A stretch of 64,000 nucleotides of DNA from NCBI GenBank assembly GCA_044225825.1, contig JBGAIB010000004.1, forward strand, positions 1 to 64,000, in the 5' to 3' direction. The translations under genes and the position numbers were made by a program. Of this stretch, positions 25,363-34,900 are shown piece by piece. A model generated the notes under the pieces. The model was not told where the DNA came from, did no database searches, and saw nothing but the letters and a program-made list of their open reading frames with translations. The stretch is from Bog-950 sp044225825. Its GTDB lineage: Bacteria; Bacteroidota; Bacteroidia; Chitinophagales; LD1. Position 1 is the first letter of the stretch. Every line of letters starts with the position of its first letter.

Positions 25363-26550
25363 CTACTCAAAGTCAGGATAGAGGAGATACTTTTTGCGGG
25401 TCAGCTTAAATGCATTCAAATCGTCCTGCCAGGTTGCTTTTATCTCTTTTTCATTTTTGCCCTCTATAATCTGCTTACGCAGTTCGTCAGTTCCGGCTAG
25501 TTTATCAAAAAAGTTATTGGCTAAAAAAAACTTGTTTTTATCGCTGAAGGCTGCGTACATCTTCAGCACATAGCTTAGGTCAATACCTGCTCTTTCTGTA
25601 TTTACTTTGCGGAGGTCCAAACCATAGCACAATTCGTTTACACGCGGAGGTTTGTTGGCTCCGGGCATAGGCTTAGGAGTAAAACTAAATCCTTTCATGT
25701 TTACTTCGGGGGCGCCGATGGCCTGAAACGGAAACTCGGTTCCCCGGCCAAGCGAAATTTGTGTGCCTTCGAAATAGCAGATGGATGGATAGAGATAAAT
25801 GGCGGTGCTGTTGGGCAAGTTCGGAGAAGGTTTAACTGGTAAATTATACCTGGTTTTATGCGTGTATCCGCTGCAGGTAATTACCTGCAGGTTGCAGCTA
25901 ATTCCACCCTCCAACCATCTTTCTCCGTTTACCATGGTGGCATATTCGCCCACGGTAAGTCCGTGTACTACCGGTATAGGGTCAACACCCACAAACGATT
26001 CAAACCCTTTTTTTCGCACCGGGCCATCTACATACCATCCGTTGGGATTTGGCCGGTCAAATACCAAGAGCAGTTTGTTGTTTTCGGCACAAGCCTGCAT
26101 TAAGTAATGCAACGACGATATGAAGGTGTAGAAGCGCGCACCGGCATCCTGTATGTCAAAAATAACCACGTCAATATCTGCCAAATCCTCTTTCGAAGGG
26201 TTCTTTTTATTACCGTATAGCGATATTATTTGTTTGTGTGTAACAGGGTCGATGCTATCCTTTACATGTTCACCGGCATCCGCTCCTCCGCGGAAACCGT
26301 GCTCTGGGGCAAAAATCTTACGGACGTCTACACCCAGTGTTAACAGGCTATCTACTAAATGTGTAGTGCCGATAACGGCCGTTTGATTCACCAACAGGGC
26401 TACGCGCATGCCTTTCAGCAGAGGCAGGTATTCAGCTGTCCGTTCCGCACCAGTTATAATCCCGGGCGTTGTTACTGTGCTTCCCGCCTTGCAACTGAAC
26501 AGCGTTGCCAATAAGAAACCTGTAAATAGTATTCGGATCATACCAGCCAT
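25363..26550 (-). CDS. NamZ-type exo-N-acetylmuramidase lipoprotein (DUF1343)
   Basis: 395 residues. An N-terminal lipoprotein signal peptide ends in LATLFSCKAG (lipobox Cys near residue 20). The DUF1343 family is shown by MRVALLVNQTAVIG, KIFAPEHGFRGGADAGE, VVIFDIQDAGARFYTFIS and LLVFDRPNPNGWYVDGP. NamZ (B. subtilis YbbC) removes terminal N-acetylmuramic acid from muropeptide glycans, and Bacteroidota homologues have been assigned to GH171. A periplasmic lipid-anchored enzyme for peptidoglycan recycling fits. It lies 23 bases upstream of lgt on the same strand. Confidence 0.9.
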   Translation of the reverse strand: MAGMIRILFTGFLLATLFSCKAGSTVTTPGIITGAERTAEYLPLLKGMRVALLVNQTAVIGTTHLVDSLLTLGVDVRKIFAPEHGFRGGADAGEHVKDSIDPVTHKQIISLYGNKKNPSKEDLADIDVVIFDIQDAGARFYTFISSLHYLMQACAENNKLLLVFDRPNPNGWYVDGPVRKKGFESFVGVDPIPVVHGLTVGEYATMVNGERWLEGGISCNLQVITCSGYTHKTRYNLPVKPSPNLPNSTAIYLYPSICYFEGTQISLGRGTEFPFQAIGAPEVNMKGFSFTPKPMPGANKPPRVNELCYGLDLRKVNTERAGIDLSYVLKMYAAFSDKNKFFLANNFFDKLAGTDELRKQIIEGKNEKEIKATWQDDLNAFKLTRKKYLLYPDFE

Positions 26551-26644
26551 AGTTGTATTTTATGTATTACACTTATCGTGCCGAAGTTACGGCACCGTTT
26601 TGGCCTTGCCAACGCTAAATCCTCACCGGCCAAACGCGTTTGTA

Positions 26645-26652
26645 TATATTTG
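26645..26652 (+). promoter_or_regulatory. -7 promoter element TATATTTG
   Basis: An exact TAnnTTTG ending 20 bases before the TTG at 26673. It fixes the start of the LolE-type permease, because longer in-frame starts would place the box inside the gene. Confidence 0.6.
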
Positions 26653-26672
26653 GCCGCAAATCAGGCCAAGCG

Positions 26673-27983
26673 TTGAATCTCGAGTTTTTCATAGTACGTA
26701 AAATAGCCTTTAGCAGCCGTAAAACGTTTTCATCGTTTATTATCGCTATTGCCATTACGGCGGTATCGCTCAGTTTGGCTACTATGATTATTGCCACCTC
26801 CATGGTAAACGGTTTCCAAAAGGAAATACGCCACAAGGTGCTGAGCTTCTGGTCGCATTTACAAATTATACCCTACAGCCTAAGTAATTCGTTACAGGAA
26901 GAAGGCGTTTATCGCTACCAGGATTTTTATAAGGACTCCACCCAATTTCCTGAGGTTAGACACATTCAAGTTACCGCCCTAAAGGGTGGACTGCTTAAAA
27001 CCGAAGAGGATTTTGAGGGTGTGGTACTGAAAGGTGTAGGTAAGGATTTTGACTGGAATAATTTTAAACCCTACCTAAAGGCCGGCAACATCATTAATGC
27101 CGAAACTGGGGAGGGGTCGCTAAAGGATATTGTGATAAGCCAGGCAACAGCACTGCGCATGCATTTGCAACTGGGCGATAAGGTAATTGTTGCCTTTATG
27201 GGCGACCGCATCCGTAATAAACGTTTTTTTATTAAGGGGATTTACGAAACCGGCCTCGAGGACTTCGATAAGAAATATGCTCTTGTTGATATTGCGGCCA
27301 TTCAGGATTTGAACAATTGGGGCCCGGATACAGTAGGGGGCTACGAAGTGTTTTTAAAGGAGGAAAACCTGTTTAAAAGCAGGGGCAATGCTTACCTGGT
27401 TACGTTGTTTGGTGGATTAATGGATGAATCCACGATAATCGAACTGCGCCGTGACCCTATCGAAAAGATACGCGATAATGTAAATGCACGGATTAATAAC
27501 CCTGAATTGACAGTTGAAACGATTAAGGACCGTAACCCAGGTATCTTTGATTGGCTGGATTTACAAACTATGAATGAACTTATTATTCTATCGTTGATGA
27601 TTGTGGTGGCAGCTATTAATATGATAACAGCTCTGTTGATTCTGATACTGGAACGAACGAATATGATTGGAATAATGAAGGCCCTGGGGGCGGGCAATTT
27701 ATCAATACGGCGCATTTTCCTTTATTACAGTGTTGTGATAATTGGTACTGGTCTGTTGATTGGTAATGTTGCGGGGATAGGACTTTGCCTCTTGCAAAAA
27801 TACCTGCACCTAATCCAACTGCCGCAGGAATCCTATTACCTTTCGTACGCACCGGTTGAAATGAACGCAAGTTGGATTATAGGATTGAATGTGGGCACCA
27901 TCCTTATTACCCTTTTGTTGCTCCTTATTCCTTCTATGTTAGTAGCTCGCATATCGCCGGTAAAGGCTATCCGGTTCGAATAG
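26673..27983 (+). CDS. LolC/LolE-type FtsX-like permease
   Basis: 436 residues from a TTG start, giving (M)NLEFFIVRKIAFSS, the usual LolE-type N-terminus (NLxFFIARR). The first helix (SSFIIAIAITAVSLSLATMIIATSMVNGFQ) is followed by a large periplasmic MacB-like domain (about 50-260). Three C-terminal helices form the FtsX domain, ending LIPSMLVARISPVKAIRFE. LolC/E partners with the LolD ATPase to release lipoproteins from the inner membrane; the ATPase is not here. Its position beside lgt and namZ makes a small lipoprotein-related cluster, although it is divergent from them. Confidence 0.9.
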   Translation: MNLEFFIVRKIAFSSRKTFSSFIIAIAITAVSLSLATMIIATSMVNGFQKEIRHKVLSFWSHLQIIPYSLSNSLQEEGVYRYQDFYKDSTQFPEVRHIQVTALKGGLLKTEEDFEGVVLKGVGKDFDWNNFKPYLKAGNIINAETGEGSLKDIVISQATALRMHLQLGDKVIVAFMGDRIRNKRFFIKGIYETGLEDFDKKYALVDIAAIQDLNNWGPDTVGGYEVFLKEENLFKSRGNAYLVTLFGGLMDESTIIELRRDPIEKIRDNVNARINNPELTVETIKDRNPGIFDWLDLQTMNELIILSLMIVVAAINMITALLILILERTNMIGIMKALGAGNLSIRRIFLYYSVVIIGTGLLIGNVAGIGLCLLQKYLHLIQLPQESYYLSYAPVEMNASWIIGLNVGTILITLLLLLIPSMLVARISPVKAIRFE

Positions 27984-28018
27984 TTTAATTTTAAGGCCTC
28001 AAGCTTTTGACTACTGTA

Positions 28019-28597
28019 ATGCAAATGATGAAAATAGCCGATCGTGTTTCTGATTTTTTCTGGCGCCTGGCCGGGTGGAAGGCATTTGCTGTGGCTTTTT
28101 TGTTTTATGCAGTAATGGGGTTCTATATTATGCCGCATGGCGCATCCACCATTCAACAATTGGCAGGTAAGCCGGTACGGATAATGGATCTGCAGTTTAG
28201 CTATACACCCGAAAAAGCAAAGGCAATTATAAGTGAATACATGCCTGAAGCACGTGAACAATCAGCCCGCTTTAGCGCCATTGCTGACAGTATCTATCCC
28301 TTTGCTTATACTTTCCTGTATATTGTTGCAACTGCCTGGGTTTTCAAATCCGGAGGCCGGCATGGGGTGGTTATAAACCACCTGCACTTATTACCATTCG
28401 GTGCGTTTTTTATCGATTTCTGCGAAAATGCAAGCATTATTCACTTGATGCATACATATCCTGATTTTACCGATAGCTCCGTATTGATTGCATCCTTCTT
28501 TACCTCTTTAAAATGGACTTTATGTGCAGCACAAACCCTGGTGTTGCTGGGAGGCATTGCACTGTTGATATCCGATAAATTTCGTAAGCAGTCCTAG
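28019..28597 (+). CDS. Hypothetical four-helix membrane protein
   Basis: 192 residues from ATG 28019 (MQMMKIADRVSDFFWRL). Hydrophobic helices lie near residues 20-40, 90-110, 120-140 and 160-182. The segment between helices 1 and 2 (DLQFSYTPEKAKAIISEYMPEARE) is soluble. I do not recognise the family with certainty. The gene follows the LolE-type permease by 35 bases and may be cotranscribed. It ends with a 4-base overlap of the convergent HMG-CoA lyase gene. Confidence 0.7.
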   Translation: MQMMKIADRVSDFFWRLAGWKAFAVAFLFYAVMGFYIMPHGASTIQQLAGKPVRIMDLQFSYTPEKAKAIISEYMPEAREQSARFSAIADSIYPFAYTFLYIVATAWVFKSGGRHGVVINHLHLLPFGAFFIDFCENASIIHLMHTYPDFTDSSVLIASFFTSLKWTLCAAQTLVLLGGIALLISDKFRKQS

Positions 28598-29460
28598 TGA
28601 AGCGGGAATACCTGGTTCGACTCGCGTAAAGCCTCCTCAAATGCCTGAATGTTGAAGTGATTATCCAGATCCTCGGTGCTAAAATAGTTCAGCAGGTTTT
28701 CAGTAGGCATATTGCCAATCAATTCATCCTTGGCCATGGGGCATCCACCATAACCTTTGATAGCAGCATCGAAGCGGCGGCAACCGTTTTTGTAAGCAGC
28801 ATCTACTTTTACCTTCCAGTTATGTGGCGCCGTGTGTAAGTGAGCGCCGATTTCCAGTTTAGGGAAGGCCGGGATAAGCGTAGAGAACAGATAGCTGATA
28901 TTATCCGGTGAGCCTACCCCCACTGTATCACTCAGCATAAAGGTCTTAATATCAAGCGGGGCCAGTTCGTTTACCCATTTTTCCACTATCTGCGGACTGT
29001 AAGCATCGCCATAAGGATTGCCAAAGGCCATGCTGATATAAATAATAAGTTCTTTGTTATGCGTGGCAGCAAGGTCTTTTATATGCTTTACACGTTCCAC
29101 CGCTTCGCTGATGGAAGAATTCGCATTTCGCTTTTGAAAAGTTTCTGAAACCGAGAAGGGAAAACCCAGGCAATCAATCTGCTCGTACTGGCAAGCCTCA
29201 CGGGCGCCGCGTTCGTTGGCAATAATGCTTATCAGCTTCGAATGGCGGTTGCTGAGGTCCAAACCCTCAAGCACCTTAACCGTATCCGCCATCTGCGGAA
29301 TAATATCGTGGTTCACAAAACTGCCAAAATCAATAGCATAATATCCTACTTTTAATAGCTTGTTGATATAGGCTATCTTTTTTTCAGTAGGTATAAATTG
29401 CTTGATACCCTGCATGGCATCGCGCGGACATTCCGTAATACGTACGTGCTGAGAACTCAC
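28594..29460 (-). CDS. Hydroxymethylglutaryl-CoA lyase
   Basis: 288 residues, DRE-TIM metallolyase fold. It has the N-terminal ITECPRDAMQGI (the catalytic Arg and metal-binding Asp), KVGYYAIDFGSFVNH, the cation-binding HLHTAPHNW near residue 205, and GYGGCPMAKDELIGNMPTE with the catalytic Cys of the flexible loop. It cleaves HMG-CoA to acetoacetate and acetyl-CoA, as in leucine catabolism or ketone metabolism. No other leucine-degradation gene is nearby. The start is GTG at 29460; a TAnnTTTG box at 29465-29472 (minus) lies only 4 bases upstream, so the transcript would be nearly leaderless. Confidence 0.9.
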   Translation of the reverse strand: MSSQHVRITECPRDAMQGIKQFIPTEKKIAYINKLLKVGYYAIDFGSFVNHDIIPQMADTVKVLEGLDLSNRHSKLISIIANERGAREACQYEQIDCLGFPFSVSETFQKRNANSSISEAVERVKHIKDLAATHNKELIIYISMAFGNPYGDAYSPQIVEKWVNELAPLDIKTFMLSDTVGVGSPDNISYLFSTLIPAFPKLEIGAHLHTAPHNWKVKVDAAYKNGCRRFDAAIKGYGGCPMAKDELIGNMPTENLLNYFSTEDLDNHFNIQAFEEALRESNQVFPLH

Positions 29461-29579
29461 GAGTCAAACCTAAACCAAAACCGATAAAAACCCAAAAGCC
29501 CCGGTTTTTACCAATCCCATTCTATCCACAAACCTGGCGCACTGCTGTATAGAACATTTAACTTTTTAACTTTACGCCT

Positions 29580-30362
29580 ATGAAAATCGCAATGCTTGGG
29601 GCAGGAAACGTGGCAACCCAATTGGCGCTTGCCATACAAAAGGCAGGTCACCAGGTGGTGCAGGTCTACAACCGAAGCATTCCGGCAGGTGAGGAGTTGG
29701 CCCGTAAAGTTGGTGCACCTTTTACAACCGATCTTTCAGCCCTTGCAGATGCCGATCTATATATACTCGCGGTTAAGGATGATGCCATTGCAGAAGTTGC
29801 CTCTAGTCTGCAGATCGGCGATAAGTTTGTGGTGCACACTTCGGGAACACAATCCCGCGAGCTGCTTAAATCAGCTTCTCCTAATTACGGTGTGTTCTAT
29901 CCACTTCAAACCATGACCAAGCAAGCACTTGTGGATTTCAACCAAATTCCATTTTTGTTGGAAGGAAGTAATAACGCAACAGTGCTGGAACTGGAAGGTC
30001 TTGCTGCGGCACTTTCAAAACGCATTTATGTGGTGGATGAGCAGCAACGCCAATGGATTCACCTGGCCGCTGTGTTTGCCAATAACTTTACTAACCACAT
30101 GTATTCCATTTCCGAACGCTTACTGTTGGACCACGGCCTGCCATTTGATGTGTTGAAACCCTTGATATTTAAGGCGATTGAGAACCTGGAATCGTTTTCA
30201 CCTTCCGAAATACAAACAGGTCCGGCAGCACGCCGCGATTTTCAGGTAATTGATAAGCATTTACAGTTGCTGACGGATGAACATCGCCTTCGGAAGGTTT
30301 ATGAAGTGCTTACCGATAGTATTATTGCATCTGTTCAACAGGCCAATACCGAACACCACTAA
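29580..30362 (+). CDS. Rossmann-fold DUF2520 oxidoreductase-like protein
   Basis: 260 residues. The N-terminal NAD(P)-binding domain starts KIAMLGAGNVATQLALAI (GxGxxA), and the C-terminal DUF2520 helical domain contains HLAAVFANNFTNHMYSISE. The arrangement resembles ketopantoate or F420-dependent reductases, but substrate is unknown. It heads a likely operon with the UbiA-family gene and maf. In other Bacteroidota, from memory, a KdsC-like HAD phosphatase gene often sits between this gene and ubiA; it is absent here. TAACTTTT at 29559-29566 is a possible -7 element. Confidence 0.85.
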   Translation: MKIAMLGAGNVATQLALAIQKAGHQVVQVYNRSIPAGEELARKVGAPFTTDLSALADADLYILAVKDDAIAEVASSLQIGDKFVVHTSGTQSRELLKSASPNYGVFYPLQTMTKQALVDFNQIPFLLEGSNNATVLELEGLAAALSKRIYVVDEQQRQWIHLAAVFANNFTNHMYSISERLLLDHGLPFDVLKPLIFKAIENLESFSPSEIQTGPAARRDFQVIDKHLQLLTDEHRLRKVYEVLTDSIIASVQQANTEHH

Positions 30363-30392
30363 TTATCTTAAACTACTTATTCAGATCTGCTG

Positions 30393-31337
30393 ATGATAGC
30401 TTTCTTCCGCCTAATACGTATTACAAACCTGCTGATAATAACGCTTAGCTTATCGCTCTTTTATTTTCTTATCCTGGTGCCCGTGCATCACAATATACTG
30501 CAATCGGGTTTATTGCCTTTTACAACTGCCGATTTTGTCTTGTTTGTACTATCGGTGGTATGTATAGCTGCAGCAGGCAATATCATCAACGACTATTTTG
30601 ATTTTGAACTGGACAAGGAATTTAAACCTATGAGGCCACTACCTTCAGGAGCCTTTTCGTTGGACTTTGCCATGTATGCACAGGCCGTCTTTGCTTTCGC
30701 GGGCTTAGGGCTTGGCTTTTACCTGGGCTGGGTTGCCGGCAACTATAAAATTGGCTATGTATATGTTGGCTGCCTCTTACTGCTGTATGTTTATTCGGCA
30801 GCACTGAAAAAGGTGCCGCTTGCAGGTAATTTAGTAGTTGCAGGTTTATCGGCTTTCGTGTTTCTCCTTCTTATGATTTTTGAGGCTACGTTTTTAAACC
30901 TCCTCCATTTCGAGTATGGGCCCTATGCATTTGATGTGCTGAAATGGCAGGTTTACTTTTATAGTGGTTTTGCTTTTTTAACCAGCCTGGTTCGCGAGTT
31001 GGTGAAGGATCTGGAAGACATGGAGGGTGATAAACAATACCGGGTCTCAACCTTCCCCGTTCAATTTGGAGCTATGGCAGGTAAAGTGCTAACTACTCTA
31101 TTTTGGTTAGGTTTAGTGGGTGCTACGGGATTTTTTACCAAACTGTTTTGGGAAGGAGGTAAAATTAATTCAGCCCTTTATCTGATCGTGTTGATCATAT
31201 TGCCATGTTTAGTGGGTATAGGCTTGCTGTGGCGCTCAACTACCCCGAAACAATATGGGCGCATAAGTCTGTTGCTGAAGTTTATTATGCTGCTGGGCGT
31301 ATTGTCTATTCCTGCATTTTACCTGTTTAACCGCTAA
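30393..31337 (+). CDS. UbiA-family prenyltransferase (geranylgeranylglycerol-P type)
   Basis: 314 residues with about nine helices. The two Asp-rich motifs of UbiA prenyltransferases are present: NIINDYFDFELDKEFKPMRP (about residues 67-87) and the second one as RELVKDLEDMEGDKQYR (about 203-219). The family attaches a prenyl chain to an aromatic or glycerol-phosphate acceptor. Bacteroidota homologues in this operon context are usually named geranylgeranylglycerol-phosphate geranylgeranyltransferase, but this is by similarity and the acceptor is not proven. It lies 30 bases after the DUF2520 gene and 3 bases before maf. Confidence 0.85.
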   Translation: MIAFFRLIRITNLLIITLSLSLFYFLILVPVHHNILQSGLLPFTTADFVLFVLSVVCIAAAGNIINDYFDFELDKEFKPMRPLPSGAFSLDFAMYAQAVFAFAGLGLGFYLGWVAGNYKIGYVYVGCLLLLYVYSAALKKVPLAGNLVVAGLSAFVFLLLMIFEATFLNLLHFEYGPYAFDVLKWQVYFYSGFAFLTSLVRELVKDLEDMEGDKQYRVSTFPVQFGAMAGKVLTTLFWLGLVGATGFFTKLFWEGGKINSALYLIVLIILPCLVGIGLLWRSTTPKQYGRISLLLKFIMLLGVLSIPAFYLFNR

Positions 31338-31340
31338 GCC

Positions 31341-31919
31341 ATGATCAATCGCATAATACTGGCCTCGCAATCGCCCCGCCGTCTGGAACTAATGAAAATG
31401 GCTGGTTTACAGTTTGAAGTAAAGTCCAAGAACGTGCCTGAAAACCATCCCGAAGGAGTATCAATGGAAGAAATTCCAGTGTTTCTGGCACGCAAAAAGG
31501 CGCACGCTTTTAAATCCGAATTAGGGGATGGAGACCTTGTTGTTGGTGCCGACACCATCGTGCTGCTCAATGACCGTATTTATGAAAAGCCCGGCGACCG
31601 ACAGCATGCTATTGACATGCTTTCCGACCTTAGCGGAAATAAGCACGAGGTAATTACCGGGGTATGCTTGTTGACTAAGGATAGGGAGGTGTCCTTTTCG
31701 GATAAAACTGCGGTTTATTTCAATGCGCTAACCCTACAACAGATTGAGTACTATGTGGACCACTACAAACCGTATGACAAGGCCGGAGCTTACGCTTGCC
31801 AGGAGTGGATAGGCGCGGTGGGTATCCGTCGCTTCGAAGGGGACTACTTTAACGTGGTGGGATTACCTATTAACCGAGTGTATGCCGCCATTATAAATAT
31901 GGGGTATGGCAACCCGTAG
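31341..31919 (+). CDS. maf: Maf-family nucleotide pyrophosphatase
   Basis: 192 residues with the Maf signature ILASQSPRRLELMKMAGL at the N-terminus, VGADTIVLLNDRIYEKP (about 56-72) and YDKAGAYACQEWIGAVGI (about 145-162). Maf proteins hydrolyse non-canonical or specific nucleoside triphosphates (dTTP, UTP, modified bases) to monophosphates as house-cleaning enzymes and are linked to septum control. It is the last gene of the DUF2520-UbiA-Maf operon. Confidence 0.95.
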   Translation: MINRIILASQSPRRLELMKMAGLQFEVKSKNVPENHPEGVSMEEIPVFLARKKAHAFKSELGDGDLVVGADTIVLLNDRIYEKPGDRQHAIDMLSDLSGNKHEVITGVCLLTKDREVSFSDKTAVYFNALTLQQIEYYVDHYKPYDKAGAYACQEWIGAVGIRRFEGDYFNVVGLPINRVYAAIINMGYGNP

Positions 31920-31963
31920 TCCATGCTACCTCGTCTTTTTAGTTAAGGAATAGTGATTTTGGA

Positions 31964-31971
31964 TATATTTA
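31964..31971 (+). promoter_or_regulatory. -7-like element TATATTTA
   Basis: One base off TAnnTTTG and 26 bases before ATG 31998, in the 78-base gap after maf. Confidence 0.4.
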
Positions 31972-31997
31972 GCCCTCCAAGTAAGTAATACCACCAT

Positions 31998-34900
31998 ATG
32001 AAAAACCGTACGTTTACCCGGCTTGTAGTTGTTTTAAGTGTATTGATAGCAGGTTTGCTAAGTGCTAACGAAGTAAAAGCATCGCATGCCATGGGAGCCG
32101 ACCTTTCCTACGAATGTATTGACCCGGCTACCAATACCTATAAAATTACCCTGCGTTTTTACCGCGATTGTTTTGGAATAGATGCACCTACCAGTGTTAC
32201 CTTAAATATCGGCTCGGCCAGTTGCGGTCAAAGTCTTACGGCCGATATAACACAGGAACCATGTCCGCCTGCTGTTGGCGGTGGAACACCTTGCGAGGTA
32301 TCACCCCTGTGTCCTTCTGCTATTAATCAGTCAACCTGTAATGGTGGCACCTACCCCGGTGTGCAGGCGTTTACCTATTCCGCAATTGTGCAGCTACCGG
32401 CAAATTGCCCTGATTGGATTATCTCCTTCGATGAGTGTTGCCGCAACCAGGCCATTACCAACCTGCTTAACCCCGATTCGGAAGATTTATATGTTGAAGC
32501 ACACTTGAATAACAGCAATGGACTTTGCAATAGTTCGCCTGTATTTACAACCCTTCCGGTGCCCTTTATCTGTGCTAACCAGCCATTTTCTTACAACCAC
32601 GGGGCGGTAGATGCCGACGGCGATTCGCTGGTGTATACGCTGGTAACCCCGTTGGGTGCCGGTGGTATTACCATTGGCTATGCAGGCACATTTACGCCTA
32701 CCAACCCCATGACCACCAGCCCGGCCAATACCTTTACTTTCAGCAATACAACCGGTCAAATGTTCTTTACGCCAAACGGCACACAGGTGGCCGTTGTAAC
32801 GGTATTGGTGGAAGAATACCGCAATGGAGTGCTGATTGGTTCTACTATGCGCGATATCCAGTTTGTAGTAGTTAACCTGCCGGGTTGCGCTAATCCTGCA
32901 CCTGTATTTACCGGTGCTATTCAATCTACCGTGGTAAACGGCATTTATATCAACAGTTTTAACGTGCAGGTTTGCCCCGGCAACACTTTAACCTTTAACA
33001 CCCTGGGTATTGAACCCGGAGGAGATTCGTTGTTTCTTGAATCCAACATTGCACAGTCTATCCCTGCTGCACAATATACCAGCACGTACTTATCAAAAGA
33101 CTCTATCTACAGCCAACTGGTGTGGACGCCTACGGCACTTGATACAGGTAATAACATCTTTATTGTGACCGTTAAAAACAATAACTGTCCCTTAGCCAGT
33201 AACCAGGCGTATGCTATCAACATTACCGTATTGGCAGGCACGTATGCAGGGGGTGATTTAGCCTATTGCCCTGCTGGCGGTCCGGTTCAGTTACAAGCTT
33301 ACGGTGGCAGCCAGTTTACCTGGACACCAACTACGGGCCTCGATAATCCGAACATCAGCAACCCTAAAGCTTCACCTGCCGCAACAACAGAATACATTGT
33401 TACCAGTAACCTTAGCAATAACTGTAAGAACAAGGATACTGTGGTTGTATACCGGGTACCTGACTTTAACTACACCATTACCCAAAGCGATGACACCATC
33501 TGCCGCTTTGAGTTTGTGAATTTTAATGTGGTGCCCGATGCGGGTTATGGTCCTTACACCTATACCTGGACGCCTGCTCAAAGCCTGAATGCCACCAATA
33601 TTCCTAACCCGGTTGCTCAACCTGATTATACCACCGCTTATACTGTTGTAATAACCAGCGATACGGGTTGTGTAATACACGATACCACTACCTATGTGGT
33701 TGTAGACGGTCAGGGACCTGCGGTATATATAACCGCCGACAGAAACAAGGTATGTGTTGGCGACACCATTCATTTGGGTGCTCAAATCTCGACCTTACCG
33801 TGCGGATTAAACGTAGTGCCCTGCACAGGTAACTTCGATATCAAAACCATCGGCACAGGCTCTACCATCGATCAAAATGGTGCTACCCCTTACCGAGGTT
33901 TCTATCAGGATTCTCGCATTCAAATCCTGTATCGTGCAAGCGAACTGCAGGCACAGGGCATGCAGGCAGGTACTATAACCGATATAGCTTTCGATATTGC
34001 TCAAATTGGCAGTTCACTGCCTTACGATGGCTTTACGATCAAAATGGGCTGCACTGATATACAGGCACTCTCTCAGTTTGTTCCGAACCTGGCCACAGTA
34101 ATGGGACCGGTTTCGTTTACTCCTGCCGGCGTGGGTAACAGCACTCATACTTTCGATACGCCATACGATTGGGACGGAGTTTCGAACCTGCTGGTAGAAA
34201 TTTGTTTCGATAACAACGACTACACCAATGACGATGACGTGAAGTCGACCCCTACGTCTTACAATTCGGTGGCCTATGCTTTCCAGGATTTTGCAGTAGG
34301 TTGTAACTTAACGCAGCCAAATCTGGGCACTAACCGTCCTAACATCCAGTTTATTTACTGTGTGGCTCCGCCTAAAACCCTTACGTATAGCTGGACACCA
34401 ACAACTAATCTGGCTCCGGTTGATAGCCTGAACCCATCCGTGGTTTTAAATAGCAGCACTACCTACTTCCTTAATGCAAATGATGGTTCTTGTTCTGGCG
34501 GAGGTTCTATTACCTTAAACGTAGACACTTCGTTTGGTGTAAACGTAGGACCTGATGTGCCTATTTGCTCAGGTATACCGGTACAGTTAAACGCTGCCAT
34601 TACAGGCACACCACCGGTAAGTTCATTAAGCAGTTGTGGAACAAACGCCACTGCTTGTAGCGGCACACCGGCTCAACATACCTTTACGCCGGCCAACTCC
34701 TTTGCATCAACCTATACACCGTTTGATGGTGATGCCTTCTTCCTTTTAATAGAAGATGAACGCAGTCAAATCCTGTATCAGGCCAGCGATCTGTTAGCTG
34801 CGGGTTATACATCGGGCACCATTACCCAGTTGGCGTTTAATGTGCAAACCAAACAATCGTTAACACCATTCCAGAACCTGAGCATTAAGATGGGTTGTAC

